Positions 16,325 through 24,949 of a stretch of DNA of 58,471 bases are shown one piece after another. Source of the stretch: Kitasatospora humi. Lineage in GTDB: Bacteria > Actinomycetota > Actinomycetes > Streptomycetales > Streptomycetaceae. Within the stretch, counting starts at the first letter, position 1. The number at the start of each line of letters is the position of its first letter. A program made the translations under genes and the position numbers. The notes below the pieces were generated by a model, which searched no databases, was not told where the DNA came from, and saw nothing but the letters and a program-made list of their open reading frames with translations. The DNA lies in contig NZ_JAJJPA010000043.1 of NCBI RefSeq assembly GCF_020907985.1, forward strand, positions 1-58,471. Direction: 5' to 3'.

Positions 16325-16417
16325 CGTCTACAGACGCGTAGTACGTTCTCGCGGGGAGGGGCCCGAAAGCCGTTTCGAACGGCCCGGTACGGCGTCGCCT
16401 CCGACGAGACCCGTACC
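16325..16417 (+). promoter_or_regulatory. Three consecutive hairpins in the uppP upstream region
   Basis: CGTCT-AC-AGACG (16325-16336), GCCGTT-TCG-AACGGC (16369-16383) and a larger structure with outer arms GGTACGG (16386-16392) / CCGTACC (16411-16417) and inner arms CGTCG/CGACG around a CCTC loop. The last ends 19 bases before the uppP ATG. They could be operators or a structured leader. Confidence 0.45.
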
Positions 16418-16435
16418 GCGACTGAGGGTGTGCCG

Positions 16436-17353
16436 ATGTCCCTAACCTACCCGGAATCCATCGGCGTGGGCCTGCTGCAAGGTGTGACCGAGCTCTTCCC
16501 GGTCTCCAGCCTCGGGCACAGCATCCTGATCCCGGCCCTGATCGGCGGCAGGACCAAGAGCGATCTCGACATGACCGCCGCCCAGTCCCCCTACCTGACC
16601 GTCCTGGTCGGACTGCACCTGGCGACCGCGCTCGCCCTGGTGGTCTTCTTCCGCAGGGACTGGGTGCGGGTGGTCCGCGGGCTGTTCACCTCCATACGCG
16701 AGCGCCGGATCCAGACCGTCGAGCAGAGGCTCGCCTGGCTGCTGGTGGTCGGCACCATCCCGGTCGGCATCGCCGGCCTGGTCGCCGAGAAGGCGCTGCG
16801 CAACGCCCTCGGCAAGCCGGTACCGGCGGCGATCTTCCTGGCGCTCAACGGCTTCGTGCTGCTGGGCGCGGACCGACTGCGGCGCGGCGGCAGCGGCCGG
16901 CGCCGGGCCGGCGCGACCGTCCGGCACGAGGCCGGGGTCGACCCCGACCTCGCCTCGGACCGCCGGCTCGTCAAGATGGGCTTCGGCCAGGGCGCCTGGA
17001 TCGGCGCCGCGCAGATCCTCGCGCTGCTGCCGGGCATCAGCCGCTCCGGCGTCACCATGAGCACCGGCATCCTGCGCGGGCTGAACCACGAGGACGCGGC
17101 CCGGTTCTCCTTCCTGCTGGCCACCCCGGTGATCCTGGCCGCCTCCGCGCTGAAGCTGCCCGAGATCGCCAAGCCGGAGAACGCCGGCATCCGCGGCCCG
17201 CTGATCGCCGGCTCGATCGCGGCCTTCGTGGCGGGCTACATCTCGGTGAAGTTCCTGACCAAGTACTTCGAGAACCGCAGCCTGACCCCGTTCGCGATCT
17301 ACTGCCTGCTGGCCGGTGTGGGCAGCGCGGTCTACCTGAGCATCACCGGGTGA
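16436..17353 (+). CDS. uppP: Undecaprenyl-diphosphatase UppP (BacA)
   Basis: A 305-residue integral membrane phosphatase that converts undecaprenyl diphosphate to the monophosphate, recycling the lipid carrier for peptidoglycan and giving bacitracin tolerance. Motif 1 is LLQGVTELFPVSSLGHS near residue 10 and motif 2 is LPGISRSGVTMSTG near residue 195. The usual first Glu of motif 1 (EGxTE) is Gln here, a substitution I do not know to be common. At least seven hydrophobic segments are visible. GAGGG at 16424-16428 places the start at ATG 16436, not GTG 16430. Confidence 0.92.
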   Translation: MSLTYPESIGVGLLQGVTELFPVSSLGHSILIPALIGGRTKSDLDMTAAQSPYLTVLVGLHLATALALVVFFRRDWVRVVRGLFTSIRERRIQTVEQRLAWLLVVGTIPVGIAGLVAEKALRNALGKPVPAAIFLALNGFVLLGADRLRRGGSGRRRAGATVRHEAGVDPDLASDRRLVKMGFGQGAWIGAAQILALLPGISRSGVTMSTGILRGLNHEDAARFSFLLATPVILAASALKLPEIAKPENAGIRGPLIAGSIAAFVAGYISVKFLTKYFENRSLTPFAIYCLLAGVGSAVYLSITG

Positions 17354-17444
17354 CGGGCCGTCACCCGGTTGCCCGGCCCGCCTGGCGCACGCCGCCGGTC
17401 CGGTCGACGGTGGGTGGGTGTTCCCGACCCAGGAGGCCGCACCG

Positions 17445-18044
17445 ATGGACCGCCGCACCCCGCCCCCTGCCACCGTGCCCCGCCGCCTCCGCGCCCTCGC
17501 CGCCCCGCTCGCCCTGGCGACCGGGGCGGCGTTGTTCTCGGGCTCGGCCCTGACCGGCTGCTCGTCCAGCACCAAGAGCACGACCTCCTCGGCGTCCTCA
17601 TCCGCCGCCTCCGCGGCCCGGTCGGCGCTGTCGTCGATCGCCGCCTCGGCCGGCACGCAGGCCGCCTCCGCGGCCTCCTCGGCGCTCTCCGCCGCCGCCT
17701 CCGCGGGTTCCTCCGTGATCGCCTCCGCGCAGTCCCAGGCCGCCTCCGCGTTCGCCAGCGCCACCGGCGGGGTGAACGCCACCCAGAACGTCTCCCTGGG
17801 CGCGGCGGTCACCACCTCGGACGGCAAGCTCCAGGTGCCGGTCACCGTGACCAACAACGGCTCCGGCAGCGCCAGTTACATCATCCAGGTGGCCTTCAAG
17901 AACGCGAGCGGCGCGCTGCAGGACACCACGGTGCTCACCGTCGGCCCGGTGGCCGCCGGTCAGACCGGCACCGGCACCGCGGTCAGCCACCTGGCCCTCA
18001 GCGGCGCCATCACGCCCAGCGTGGAGACGGCACTGCGCTACTGA
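17445..18044 (+). CDS. Ser/Ala-rich lipoprotein with FxLYD-like C-terminal domain
   Basis: A 199-residue secreted lipoprotein. A basic N-terminus and hydrophobic stretch end in the lipobox SALTGC, so Cys near residue 36 would be lipidated. About 75 residues of Ser/Ala-rich low complexity follow (ASSSAASAARSALSSIAAS), probably a flexible or helical stalk. The C-terminal 80 residues form a beta-sandwich-like domain (LQVPVTVTNNGSGSASYIIQ, VGPVAAGQTGTG) typical of FxLYD-type extracytoplasmic domains. AGGAGG at 17431-17436, 8 bases upstream, supports the ATG. The function is unknown. Confidence 0.75.
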   Translation: MDRRTPPPATVPRRLRALAAPLALATGAALFSGSALTGCSSSTKSTTSSASSSAASAARSALSSIAASAGTQAASAASSALSAAASAGSSVIASAQSQAASAFASATGGVNATQNVSLGAAVTTSDGKLQVPVTVTNNGSGSASYIIQVAFKNASGALQDTTVLTVGPVAAGQTGTGTAVSHLALSGAITPSVETALRY

Positions 18045-18050
18045 GCCCGG

Positions 18051-18716
18051 TCAGGTGGGCCGCACCAGCCGGTTCTCGTAGGCGAAGACCACGGCCTGCA
18101 CCCGGTCGCGCAGGCCGAGCTTCAGCAGGATCCGGCTGACGTGGGTCTTCACGGTGGCCTCGGCGAGCTGCAGTTCGGCGGCCACCTCGGCGTTGGACAG
18201 GCCCCGGGCGACCTGGACCAGCACGATGCGCTCCCGAGCGGTCAGCGACTCGATCGCGCCGGCCGCGCGGTCCGGGGAGCCGCCGTCGGGCAGCCGGTCG
18301 GCGAAGTGGTCGAGGAGCCGCCGGGTGATCCGCGGCGCCACCACGGCGTCGCCCGCCGCCACGCTGCGGATCGCGCTGAGCAGTTCGGCCGGCTGGGCGT
18401 TCTTCAGGAGGAAGCCGGAGGCGCCGGCCCGCAGCCCGGCGAAGGCGTACTCGTCGAGGTCGAAGGTGGTCAGGATGAGCACCTTGGTGTCGGGGGACTC
18501 CTCGACGATCCGCCGGGTCGCCTCGATGCCGTCCATGCCGGGCATCCGGACGTCCATCAGCACCACGTCCGGGCGCTGTTCGGCGGCCAGCCGGACGGCG
18601 GTGGCGCCGTCCTCGGCCTCGCCGGCCACCGACAGGTCCGGCTGCGAGTCGAGGACCAGGGTGAAGGCCACCCGCAGCAGCGGCTGGTCGTCCACCAGCA
18701 GGACGCGGATGGTCAT
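18051..18716 (-). CDS. NarL/FixJ family response regulator
   Basis: A 221-residue two-component response regulator. The receiver domain starts IRVLLVDDQPLLR with the phospho-acceptor Asp in VVLMDVRMPGMDG near residue 53. The C-terminal LuxR-type helix-turn-helix (LTARERIVLVQVARGLSNAE, ATVKTHVSRILLKLG) binds DNA. Its ATG overlaps the TGA of the sensor kinase gene (ATGA). It is the last gene of a four-gene operon (ABC ATPase, permease, kinase, regulator), so it probably controls the exporter encoded with it. Confidence 0.92.
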   Translation of the reverse strand: MTIRVLLVDDQPLLRVAFTLVLDSQPDLSVAGEAEDGATAVRLAAEQRPDVVLMDVRMPGMDGIEATRRIVEESPDTKVLILTTFDLDEYAFAGLRAGASGFLLKNAQPAELLSAIRSVAAGDAVVAPRITRRLLDHFADRLPDGGSPDRAAGAIESLTARERIVLVQVARGLSNAEVAAELQLAEATVKTHVSRILLKLGLRDRVQAVVFAYENRLVRPT

Positions 18717-20005
18717 GACGGCTTCTCCTCGGCGAGGTCGGGCAGGTCGAGATCGAGGGTGGCCGCCACTCGCCAGCCGCCCTGCGGCAGCGGTCCGGCG
18801 CTGAGTTCCGCGCCGTAGGCGGCGGCCCGGTCGCGCATCCCGGTCAGGCCGTGGCCGGCGCCGGGCCGGCCCTCGGCGGGCCGGGGCAGGGCGCGGCCGT
18901 CGTCGCGCACCTCGACGGCCACCGAGCGGGGCCCGCAGACCACGGTGACGGTGGCACGGGCGCCGGGCGCGGTGTGCTTGATGGTGTTGGTCAGCGACTC
19001 CTGGACCAGCCGGTAGACGGTGAGCTGGGCGCCGGGGGAGACATGGGCGTGGTCGCCGGTCAGCGCCAGCTCGACGGGCAGCCCGGCGGCGCGCACCTGG
19101 GCGGCCAGCGCGGGCAGTCGGCCCAGGTCCGGCTGCGGGTGGCGCAGGGCGTCCGGCTCGTCGGCGCGCAGCACACCGAGGAACCGGCGCATGTCGGTGA
19201 GCGCCTGGCGCCCGGTCTCGGCGCTCTGCCGCATGGCGGCGGTGGCCTTCTCGGGCGCGTGCTCGTTGGCGTACGCGGCGCCGTCGGCCAGCGCCACCAT
19301 CACCGAGAGGTTGTGGGTGACGATGTCGTGCATCTCGCGGGCGATCCGGCTGCGCTCCTCGGCGACCGCCAGTGCGGACTGCTGGTCGCGCTGGCGCTCC
19401 AGCTCGCGGGCCCGCTGCTGCAGGGCGGCCAGTTTGGCCTGCCGGGCCCGCACATTGCGGCCCAGCACCACGGCGGCGGTGATGATGCCGGAGAGGAAGA
19501 AGACCGCCTTGAGGGCCGCCAGCACGGGGGAGACCACCGGGTGGGCGGGGGACCACCAGCGCCAGACGGACAGCAGCACGCCCGACTCGGCCGTGCCGAA
19601 GGCGGCCAGGGTCCAGCGGAACGAGCGGTGCGCGGCCACCGTGTAGAGCGCGACCAGCACCGCGGTGTCGGCCGGCATCACCCCGTTGTGGGCCCACCAG
19701 CTGATCAGCCACTGGACGAAGGCGACGGTGGCGATCACCCCGAAAACCACCACCGGTGAGCGGCGGCGCAGCGCGAGCGGCAGCACCAGGGCCGCCTCCA
19801 GCGGCAGTTCCCAGGGCCCGGCCATCATCCGGGCGTGCACGGCGGCGGTGAGCAGCAGCAGCAGCACCGCGCCGCAGCCGTCGACCAGCACCGGATGGCG
19901 CTCGCCCAGCCGCCGGGCCCGCAACGCCGCCAGCCCCCGGGCGGCGCCTGGGAAGCGCCGCCCGGGGGCGGTCAGGGACAGCTCGGGCAGTCCGGCCACA
20001 GTCAT
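18713..20005 (-). CDS. Sensor histidine kinase (DesK/NarX type, HisKA_3)
   Basis: About 430 residues. Four to five hydrophobic segments occupy the N-terminal half (GAVLLLLLTAAVHARM, LALRRRSPVVVFGVIATVAFV and others). A coiled coil (QAKLAALQQRARELERQRDQ) leads to the phospho-acceptor box REMHDIVTHNLSVM. The C-terminal ATPase domain shows TNTIKHT (N box) and GHGLTGMRDRAAAYG (G box). It phosphorylates the coupled NarL-type regulator. ATG at 20005 is preferred over 20020, which has no visible ribosome site. The upstream genes of the operon encode an ABC exporter, a common arrangement for sensing cell-envelope antibiotics. Confidence 0.9.
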   Translation of the reverse strand: MTVAGLPELSLTAPGRRFPGAARGLAALRARRLGERHPVLVDGCGAVLLLLLTAAVHARMMAGPWELPLEAALVLPLALRRRSPVVVFGVIATVAFVQWLISWWAHNGVMPADTAVLVALYTVAAHRSFRWTLAAFGTAESGVLLSVWRWWSPAHPVVSPVLAALKAVFFLSGIITAAVVLGRNVRARQAKLAALQQRARELERQRDQQSALAVAEERSRIAREMHDIVTHNLSVMVALADGAAYANEHAPEKATAAMRQSAETGRQALTDMRRFLGVLRADEPDALRHPQPDLGRLPALAAQVRAAGLPVELALTGDHAHVSPGAQLTVYRLVQESLTNTIKHTAPGARATVTVVCGPRSVAVEVRDDGRALPRPAEGRPGAGHGLTGMRDRAAAYGAELSAGPLPQGGWRVAATLDLDLPDLAEEKPS

Positions 20006-20042
20006 TGCGCCATTGTGCAACGGACCGGGCGACCGGTGACGG

Positions 20043-20861
20043 TCACGCGTCCCGTCGCTTGAGCACCGCGGCGGCGGCGACCAGGGCGACGACGACGTAG
20101 CCGCAGAGCAGACCGAACCCGGGCCACGGCGCCATCTCGTGCGGCGCCTGGGTCACATGGGTGAGCGCCTGGCCCGCGTTGCTGGGCAGGTACGGCACGA
20201 TGTGGTCCTGCCAGGAGCTGGGCAGCGCCTCGCTGAGCAGCGGCAGCACCATCAGCACGCCGAAGACCGAGGCGATGCCGCCGGCGGTGTTGCGGATCAG
20301 GGTGCCGAGGGCGACCGCGAGCAGGCCGACGGCGGTCAGGTAGAGGCCCATCCCGAACACCACCCGGGTCACCCCGGGCGCGGAGAGCGTGGTGTCCAGG
20401 TGCTTGCCGGCCAGGATCGACTGGCCGACGAAGAAGGCGACCAGCACCGACGCGGTGGCCACCACCCAGGTGACCGCGCCGAAGACCAGCGCCTTGGCCC
20501 AGAGCACCGGCAGGCGCTTGGGCACCGCGGAGAGCGAGGCCCGGATCATGCCGGTGGAGTACTCGCCGGTGACCACCAGCACGCCGAGCACGCCGATCGC
20601 CATCTGCGCCATGAAGAAGCCGCGCAGGCTGTGCTCGGCGGGCGTGAAGGCGGCCCGCTCCTCGGCCGGCAGGTGGTCCCAACGGCTCATGGTGGCCCAG
20701 CAGAACAGCGCGCCGAACCCGATGGTGAGCGCGGCCGCCACCACCAGGGTGATCCAACTGGAGCGCAGCGAGCGGAACTTGATCCACTCGGCGGTGACCA
20801 CCCGGGGCAGCGTGACCTTGCCGTCGCCGGCCCGCTTCGAAACGTACGTCGCAGTGCTCAT
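20043..20861 (-). CDS. ABC-2 type exporter permease
   Basis: A 272-residue membrane subunit of an ABC exporter. After VTAEWIKFRSLRSSW, the amphipathic entry helix of ABC-2 permeases, six hydrophobic segments follow, among them ITLVVAAALTIGFGALFCW and GFGLLCGYVVVALVAAAAVL. The long loop after the first helix (WATMSRWDHLPAEERAAF) is typical. Start and upstream ATPase stop overlap (ATGA). Confidence 0.9.
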   Translation of the reverse strand: MSTATYVSKRAGDGKVTLPRVVTAEWIKFRSLRSSWITLVVAAALTIGFGALFCWATMSRWDHLPAEERAAFTPAEHSLRGFFMAQMAIGVLGVLVVTGEYSTGMIRASLSAVPKRLPVLWAKALVFGAVTWVVATASVLVAFFVGQSILAGKHLDTTLSAPGVTRVVFGMGLYLTAVGLLAVALGTLIRNTAGGIASVFGVLMVLPLLSEALPSSWQDHIVPYLPSNAGQALTHVTQAPHEMAPWPGFGLLCGYVVVALVAAAAVLKRRDA

Positions 20862-21802
20862 GCGGCGGACTCCTTGACCAGCTCGGCGGGCCGGACCACG
20901 GCCTCGTACTCGACGGCGTCCCGGGTGAGCTCCATGAACGCCTCCTCCAGCGATGCCTGACGCGGCGTCAACTCGTAGAGCACCACGCGGTGCTCGGCGG
21001 CCAGGCGGCCGACCGCCTCGCTGTCGGTGCCCTCCACGGTGAGCACGCCCGGCTCGTCTTCGACGGCGACCATGGCGCCGGGCAACTCACGCAGCAGCAC
21101 GGCCAGTTCGTCGGCCTGCGGGGTGCGCACCCGGACGCCGCCGCGGGAGGCGCCGGCGGTGAAGTCGGCCACCGAGGTGTCGGCGATCAGCCGGCCGCGG
21201 CCGATCACGATCAGGTGCTCGGCGGTCAGCGCCATCTCGCTCATCAGGTGCGACGAGACCAGCACCGTACGGCCTTCGGCCGCGAGTGACTTGAGCAGGT
21301 TGCGGATCCACAGGATGCCCTCGGGGTCGAGCCCGTTGACCGGTTCGTCGAGGATCAGCGTGGCCGGGTCGCCGAGCAGCGCGGAGGCGATGCCCAGGCG
21401 CTGGCCCATGCCGAGCGAGAAGCCGCCGGCCCGTCGCCGGGCCACCTCGCGCAGCCCGACCAGGTCGATCACCTCGTCCACCCGGGAGGTCGGGATGCCG
21501 TGGGTGGCGGCCAGCGCCAGCAGGTGGTTGCGGGCCGAGCGGCCGGTGTGGATGGCCCGGGCCTCCAGCATCGCGCCGACCTCGCGCAGCGGGGCCGGGT
21601 GGTCGGCGTAGCGGCGGCCGTTGACGGTCGCGTGCCCCGAGGTCGGGGTGTCCAGGCCGAGCAGCATCCGCATGGTGGTGGACTTGCCGGCTCCGTTGGG
21701 GCCGAGGAAGCCGGTCACGATGCCGGGTCGGACGCTGAAGCTCAGGTCCTGGACGGCGGTTTTGGGGCCGTAGCTCTTGGTGAGGCCGACGGCTTCGATC
21801 AT
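20858..21802 (-). CDS. ABC transporter ATP-binding protein
   Basis: A 314-residue ATPase driving the adjacent permease. Walker A is FLGPNGAGKSTTMRM near residue 40, the signature is SLGMGQRLGIAS, and Walker B is TLILDEPVNGLDPEG with the following switch His in VLVSSHLMSEM. A C-terminal domain of about 80 residues (VRVRTPQADELAVLLRELPG) is typical of BcrA/NatA-type exporters involved in peptide or antibiotic efflux. ATG at 21802 starts the domain; the longer frame is Ala/Pro-rich. First gene of the exporter/two-component operon. Confidence 0.92.
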   Translation of the reverse strand: MIEAVGLTKSYGPKTAVQDLSFSVRPGIVTGFLGPNGAGKSTTMRMLLGLDTPTSGHATVNGRRYADHPAPLREVGAMLEARAIHTGRSARNHLLALAATHGIPTSRVDEVIDLVGLREVARRRAGGFSLGMGQRLGIASALLGDPATLILDEPVNGLDPEGILWIRNLLKSLAAEGRTVLVSSHLMSEMALTAEHLIVIGRGRLIADTSVADFTAGASRGGVRVRTPQADELAVLLRELPGAMVAVEDEPGVLTVEGTDSEAVGRLAAEHRVVLYELTPRQASLEEAFMELTRDAVEYEAVVRPAELVKESAA

Positions 21803-21979
21803 CTGTGGTCCTCGGGCGAGGGGGTGGACGGCGACAGTGTCCACGCTAGGCGGCGCTGACCGGGTGCGACGTGCCGCGCGAGGAGGAACCGCAGGTGGCG
21901 CGGGTGGTCCGCAAGACCCACCGGACGTACATCTTGAGACTGACCTTGCTTCGGACACGGAGGGTTCGCCGGACGCGGT

Positions 21980-22024
21980 CGACCCCCGGAGCGGCCGCAG
22001 CGTCCGGCTGCGCTCCGGGGGTCG
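21980..22024 (-). terminator. Strong terminator downstream of the VOC gene
   Basis: Perfect 14-bp arms CGACCCCCGGAGCG (21980-21993) and CGCTCCGGGGGTCG (22011-22024) with a 17-base loop, starting 19 bases after the stop of the VOC-protein gene. It insulates that gene from the exporter operon, whose start lies at 21802. Confidence 0.7.
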
Positions 22025-22043
22025 GCTGCGGGTCGCCGCCCGG

Positions 22044-22841
22044 TCAGGAGCCCTCGGGCATCTCCGGCTTGATCACCCAGAACGGCGCGCCCTGCGGGTC
22101 GGTGAGCGCGGCCATAGTGCCGACCGGGGTGTCCATCGCCGGGACCAGCACCGAGCCGCCGGCCCGGACCGCCGCGTCGACCGTGCTGCCCGCGTCGTCC
22201 ACCGCGAAGTAGACGGCCCAGTGCGGCGGGGTGCCCTCCGGGTGGTTGGCCAGGCTCTGCGCGCCGCCGACCGTCTTGCCGCCGACATTGAGCGCGAAGT
22301 ACTCGGGCATCCCCTCGGGGCCCTCCATCGGCGCGATCTCGATGCCCAGGGCGGCCTGGTAGAACGCCTTGGCACCGGCGATGTCGTTGGTGTCCAGCTC
22401 GTTCCAGATCACCGCGCCGGGCTCGTTGACGATCTCGGCGCCGAAGAAGTCCAGCGGCTGCCAGACACCGAAGACGGCGCCGGCCGGATCGGCGGCGACG
22501 AACATCCGCCCGACCGTGCCGACGGTCATCGGGCCGAAGAGCACCTTGCCGCCGTTGGTGCCGACCCGGGCCGCGGCGGCATCGGCGTCGTCGGTGGAGA
22601 GGTAGGTGGTCCAGGCGGTGGGCGGTGGCGGGTTGCCGTTCATCGGCGCCGCCGCCATGATGCCGGCCACGGCCTTGCCGTTCAGCGTCATCGCGGCGTA
22701 GCCGCCGAACTCTTCGGGACCCTTCTCGCCCTGCCACTCGAGCAGGTCCTTGTAGAAGTCGATGGCCGCCTGCTGGTCGGGAGCGGCCAGGTCGACCCAG
22801 CACGGCGTGCCGGGGGTGTACGGGGTGGTGACCACGGGCAT
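22044..22841 (-). CDS. Two-domain VOC (glyoxalase-like) protein
   Basis: A 265-residue protein with two vicinal-oxygen-chelate modules, starting PGTPCWVDLAAPDQQAAIDF and GAVIWNELDTNDIAGAKAFY. Each carries a late FxVxDPxGA-type strand (VAADPAGAVFGVWQP and LTDPQGAPFWVIKP). Such stand-alone proteins are usually hydroxylase-like or drug-binding proteins, and metal ligands are not fully conserved. ATG 22841 has a GGAGG about 10 bases upstream. The gene is in the same direction as the MarR gene behind it and may be co-transcribed with it. Confidence 0.8.
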   Translation of the reverse strand: MPVVTTPYTPGTPCWVDLAAPDQQAAIDFYKDLLEWQGEKGPEEFGGYAAMTLNGKAVAGIMAAAPMNGNPPPPTAWTTYLSTDDADAAAARVGTNGGKVLFGPMTVGTVGRMFVAADPAGAVFGVWQPLDFFGAEIVNEPGAVIWNELDTNDIAGAKAFYQAALGIEIAPMEGPEGMPEYFALNVGGKTVGGAQSLANHPEGTPPHWAVYFAVDDAGSTVDAAVRAGGSVLVPAMDTPVGTMAALTDPQGAPFWVIKPEMPEGS

Positions 22842-22943
22842 GGGTGTCGCCTCCAGGGCGGAAGTGGTCCGGACGGACGTTTCGGTGCCCCCCGGAGCCA
22901 CCCTGCCGCTGTCCCACCGCCCCCGCCACTCAGGGCGCGGGCC

Positions 22944-23486
22944 TCACGGCGCGCCGGTCTCGATCCGGGTGAGCATCCGCCCCAGCAGGCCGGAGAGCAC
23001 CGTGCGCTCCTGCGGGCTGACGTCCTGGAGCAGCTCCTCCTCGAAGACGGCGGCCATCCGCATCGACTCCAGCCACTTGTCGCGGCCGTTCTCGGTCAGC
23101 TCGATGATCACCCGCACCCGGTTGGCCTCGTCGCGCTCCCGGGTGACCAGGTCCTCGGCCACCATCCGGTCGATCCGGTGGGTCATCGCCGCCGGGGTGA
23201 GGCCCAGCCGCTTGGCCAGCTCGCCCGGGCCGAGCCGGTACGGGCTGCCGGCCACCACCAGGGCCTTGAGCACCTCCCACTCGGCACTGGTGATTCCGAG
23301 CACAGTCAGCTGCCGGTCGTAGGTGACCGACATGCGTCGGGCGACTCGGGTGAGGGACGACATGATGGTCTCCACCTGCGGGTCGACGGTGGGGAACTCC
23401 CGCTGGTAGACGGCCACTTGCTCGGCGACGCCGAGCTCGTCGCGGCAGTCCGGTTCGGCCGCCGTGGCGGCCTTGCGTGCGCTCAT
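22944..23486 (-). CDS. MarR family transcriptional regulator
   Basis: A 180-residue winged-helix regulator. The DNA-binding domain runs through LGPGELAKRLGLTPAAMTHRIDRMVAEDLVTR, cited here only by its core GLTPAAMTHRIDRM, followed by the wing DEANRVRVIIELT. The helical N- and C-terminal segments give the dimer interface. It is divergent from an MFS efflux pump, with an operator-like repeat over the pump promoter, so it very likely represses the pump until a ligand binds. Confidence 0.9.
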   Translation of the reverse strand: MSARKAATAAEPDCRDELGVAEQVAVYQREFPTVDPQVETIMSSLTRVARRMSVTYDRQLTVLGITSAEWEVLKALVVAGSPYRLGPGELAKRLGLTPAAMTHRIDRMVAEDLVTRERDEANRVRVIIELTENGRDKWLESMRMAAVFEEELLQDVSPQERTVLSGLLGRMLTRIETGAP

Positions 23487-23518
23487 GGGCCTCAGTCTCC
23501 CATGCTTGGTAGCCGGTT

Positions 23519-23554
23519 AAGACTTTGACAGTGGAGTCTTTCCACCCATAGAGT
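23519..23554 (+). promoter_or_regulatory. MFS pump promoter overlapped by an inverted repeat (MarR operator candidate)
   Basis: TTGACA (23525-23530) and TAGAGT (23549-23554) are separated by 18 bases and form a good housekeeping promoter pointing at the pump gene. The inverted repeat AAGACT (23519-23524) / AGTCTT (23535-23540) straddles the -35 box. Binding of the divergent MarR protein here would block the pump promoter. The regulator gene starts at 23486, so the same site could also autoregulate it. Confidence 0.65.
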
Positions 23555-23600
23555 TTAGCTCTGAAATCTTGAGGGTTGAAGACGGTGAGGGGTGGTCTCC

Positions 23601-24881
23601 ATGAAGCGGCAGAAGTTCGGTGCGGGCGGCGCCCTGCGCCGGGTCCAGCTCGGCAACGCGCTGAGCGCCTTCGGCAGCGGGTTCACGCTGCCGTACATGT
23701 TCATCTACGTGGACCAGGTGCGCGGGCAGGGCTCGCTCGCCGCCACCCTGGTGTTCACCCTCTTCGCGCTGGCCGCGCTCGCCGTGCTGCCGTTCGCCGG
23801 CCGCTCCATCGACCGCTACGGTCCGCGCCCGGTGCTGCTCGCCGGGTGCGCGATGGCCGTCGTCGGCGCGTTCGCCTTCGGGCAGGCGCAGAGCACGGCC
23901 GGCCTGCTGCTCTCCGTCTTCCTGTTCGGCGGCGGCGTCACCACCTGCCAGCCGGCGCTGGCCACGATGATCGTGCGCAGCTCCACGGCCGCGACCCGCT
24001 CGCACGCCTTCGCGCTCCAGTTCACCCTGGTCAACCTGGGGATGGGCATCGGCGCGCTGGTCGGCGGACAGATCGTCGACGTCGCCGAGCCGGCCAGCCT
24101 GACCCGGCTGTTCACCATCGAGGCGCTGACCTACGTCGGCCTGGCCCTGGTCACCGGCACCGCCAGGATCGCCGGCCGCGGGCCCGTCCTGGTCACCGAC
24201 GACCGGCGGCCCAGCGGGCTGCGGGCGCTGGCCGGCGACAAGGCGATGCTGAAGCTGCTGGCGCTCGCCGCGCTCATCTTCTTCACCTGCTACGGCCAGT
24301 ACGAGTCGGGTGTGGCGGCCTTCGCCACCACCACCGTGCACACCGCGCCCTCCACCCTGGGGCTGGCGATCGGTGCCAACGCCGTGACCATCGTGGTGCT
24401 GCAGATGATGATGGTCCGGATCACCGCCAAGCGCCGCCGCACCACCGCGATGGCCGCCACCGGCGTGGTCTGGCTCGGCGCCTGGGGCATGGCGCTGCTG
24501 GCCGGCCTGCTCCGCGGCGAGACCGCGGTCGCCACCGCGGCGATCGTCTCCATCTACGTGCTGTTCGGCGTCGGCGAGTCGATGCTGGCCCCGACCCTGG
24601 GGCCGATCGTCGCCGACCTGGCCCCGACCCGGCTGATCGGCACCTACAACTCGGCGTTCGCGCTGGTCAAGCAGACCGCGACGGCGGTCGGCCCGGCCGT
24701 CGGCGTGATGCTGGTCGGCTCCGGCACCTGGCCGCTCTACCTGGCCGCGATGGCCGGCAGCACCCTGCTGATCGTCGTCATGGCGCTGCGGCTGCGCGGC
24801 CACCTGACGCCGGTGCAGGACAACGCCGAGCGGCCCGTTCCGGTGTCCGTGCCGGTCCGTGAGCTGCAGACGGCGGCATGA
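23601..24881 (+). CDS. MFS transporter (multidrug efflux type)
   Basis: A 426-residue major facilitator with 12 predicted membrane helices. The loop 2-3 signature reads GRSIDRYGPRPVLLAG. Cytoplasmic-loop GTARIAGRGPVLVTDD sits between the two six-helix halves. ATG at 23601 is preferred over GTG 23592 because of the GAGGGGTGG upstream. It is controlled by a promoter with a MarR-type operator and the divergent MarR gene. Its substrate is unknown; a drug or signal molecule recognised by the MarR protein is likely. Confidence 0.85.
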   Translation: MKRQKFGAGGALRRVQLGNALSAFGSGFTLPYMFIYVDQVRGQGSLAATLVFTLFALAALAVLPFAGRSIDRYGPRPVLLAGCAMAVVGAFAFGQAQSTAGLLLSVFLFGGGVTTCQPALATMIVRSSTAATRSHAFALQFTLVNLGMGIGALVGGQIVDVAEPASLTRLFTIEALTYVGLALVTGTARIAGRGPVLVTDDRRPSGLRALAGDKAMLKLLALAALIFFTCYGQYESGVAAFATTTVHTAPSTLGLAIGANAVTIVVLQMMMVRITAKRRRTTAMAATGVVWLGAWGMALLAGLLRGETAVATAAIVSIYVLFGVGESMLAPTLGPIVADLAPTRLIGTYNSAFALVKQTATAVGPAVGVMLVGSGTWPLYLAAMAGSTLLIVVMALRLRGHLTPVQDNAERPVPVSVPVRELQTAA

Positions 24882-24885
24882 GAGG

Positions 24886-24940
24886 GTGACGGGAAAGACC
24901 GCGGCCGCCTAGAGTCGTCGGTGATCAACGAGTCGACGAC
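24886..24940 (+). promoter_or_regulatory. Promoter and hairpin upstream of the protein mannosyltransferase gene
   Basis: GTGACG (24886-24891) and TAGAGT (24910-24915) have an 18-base spacer. Downstream, GTCGTCG (24914-24920) and CGACGAC (24934-24940) form a 7-bp inverted repeat ending next to the ribosome site GGTGGAG before ATG 24950. Confidence 0.5.
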
Positions 24941-24949
24941 GGTGGAGCC

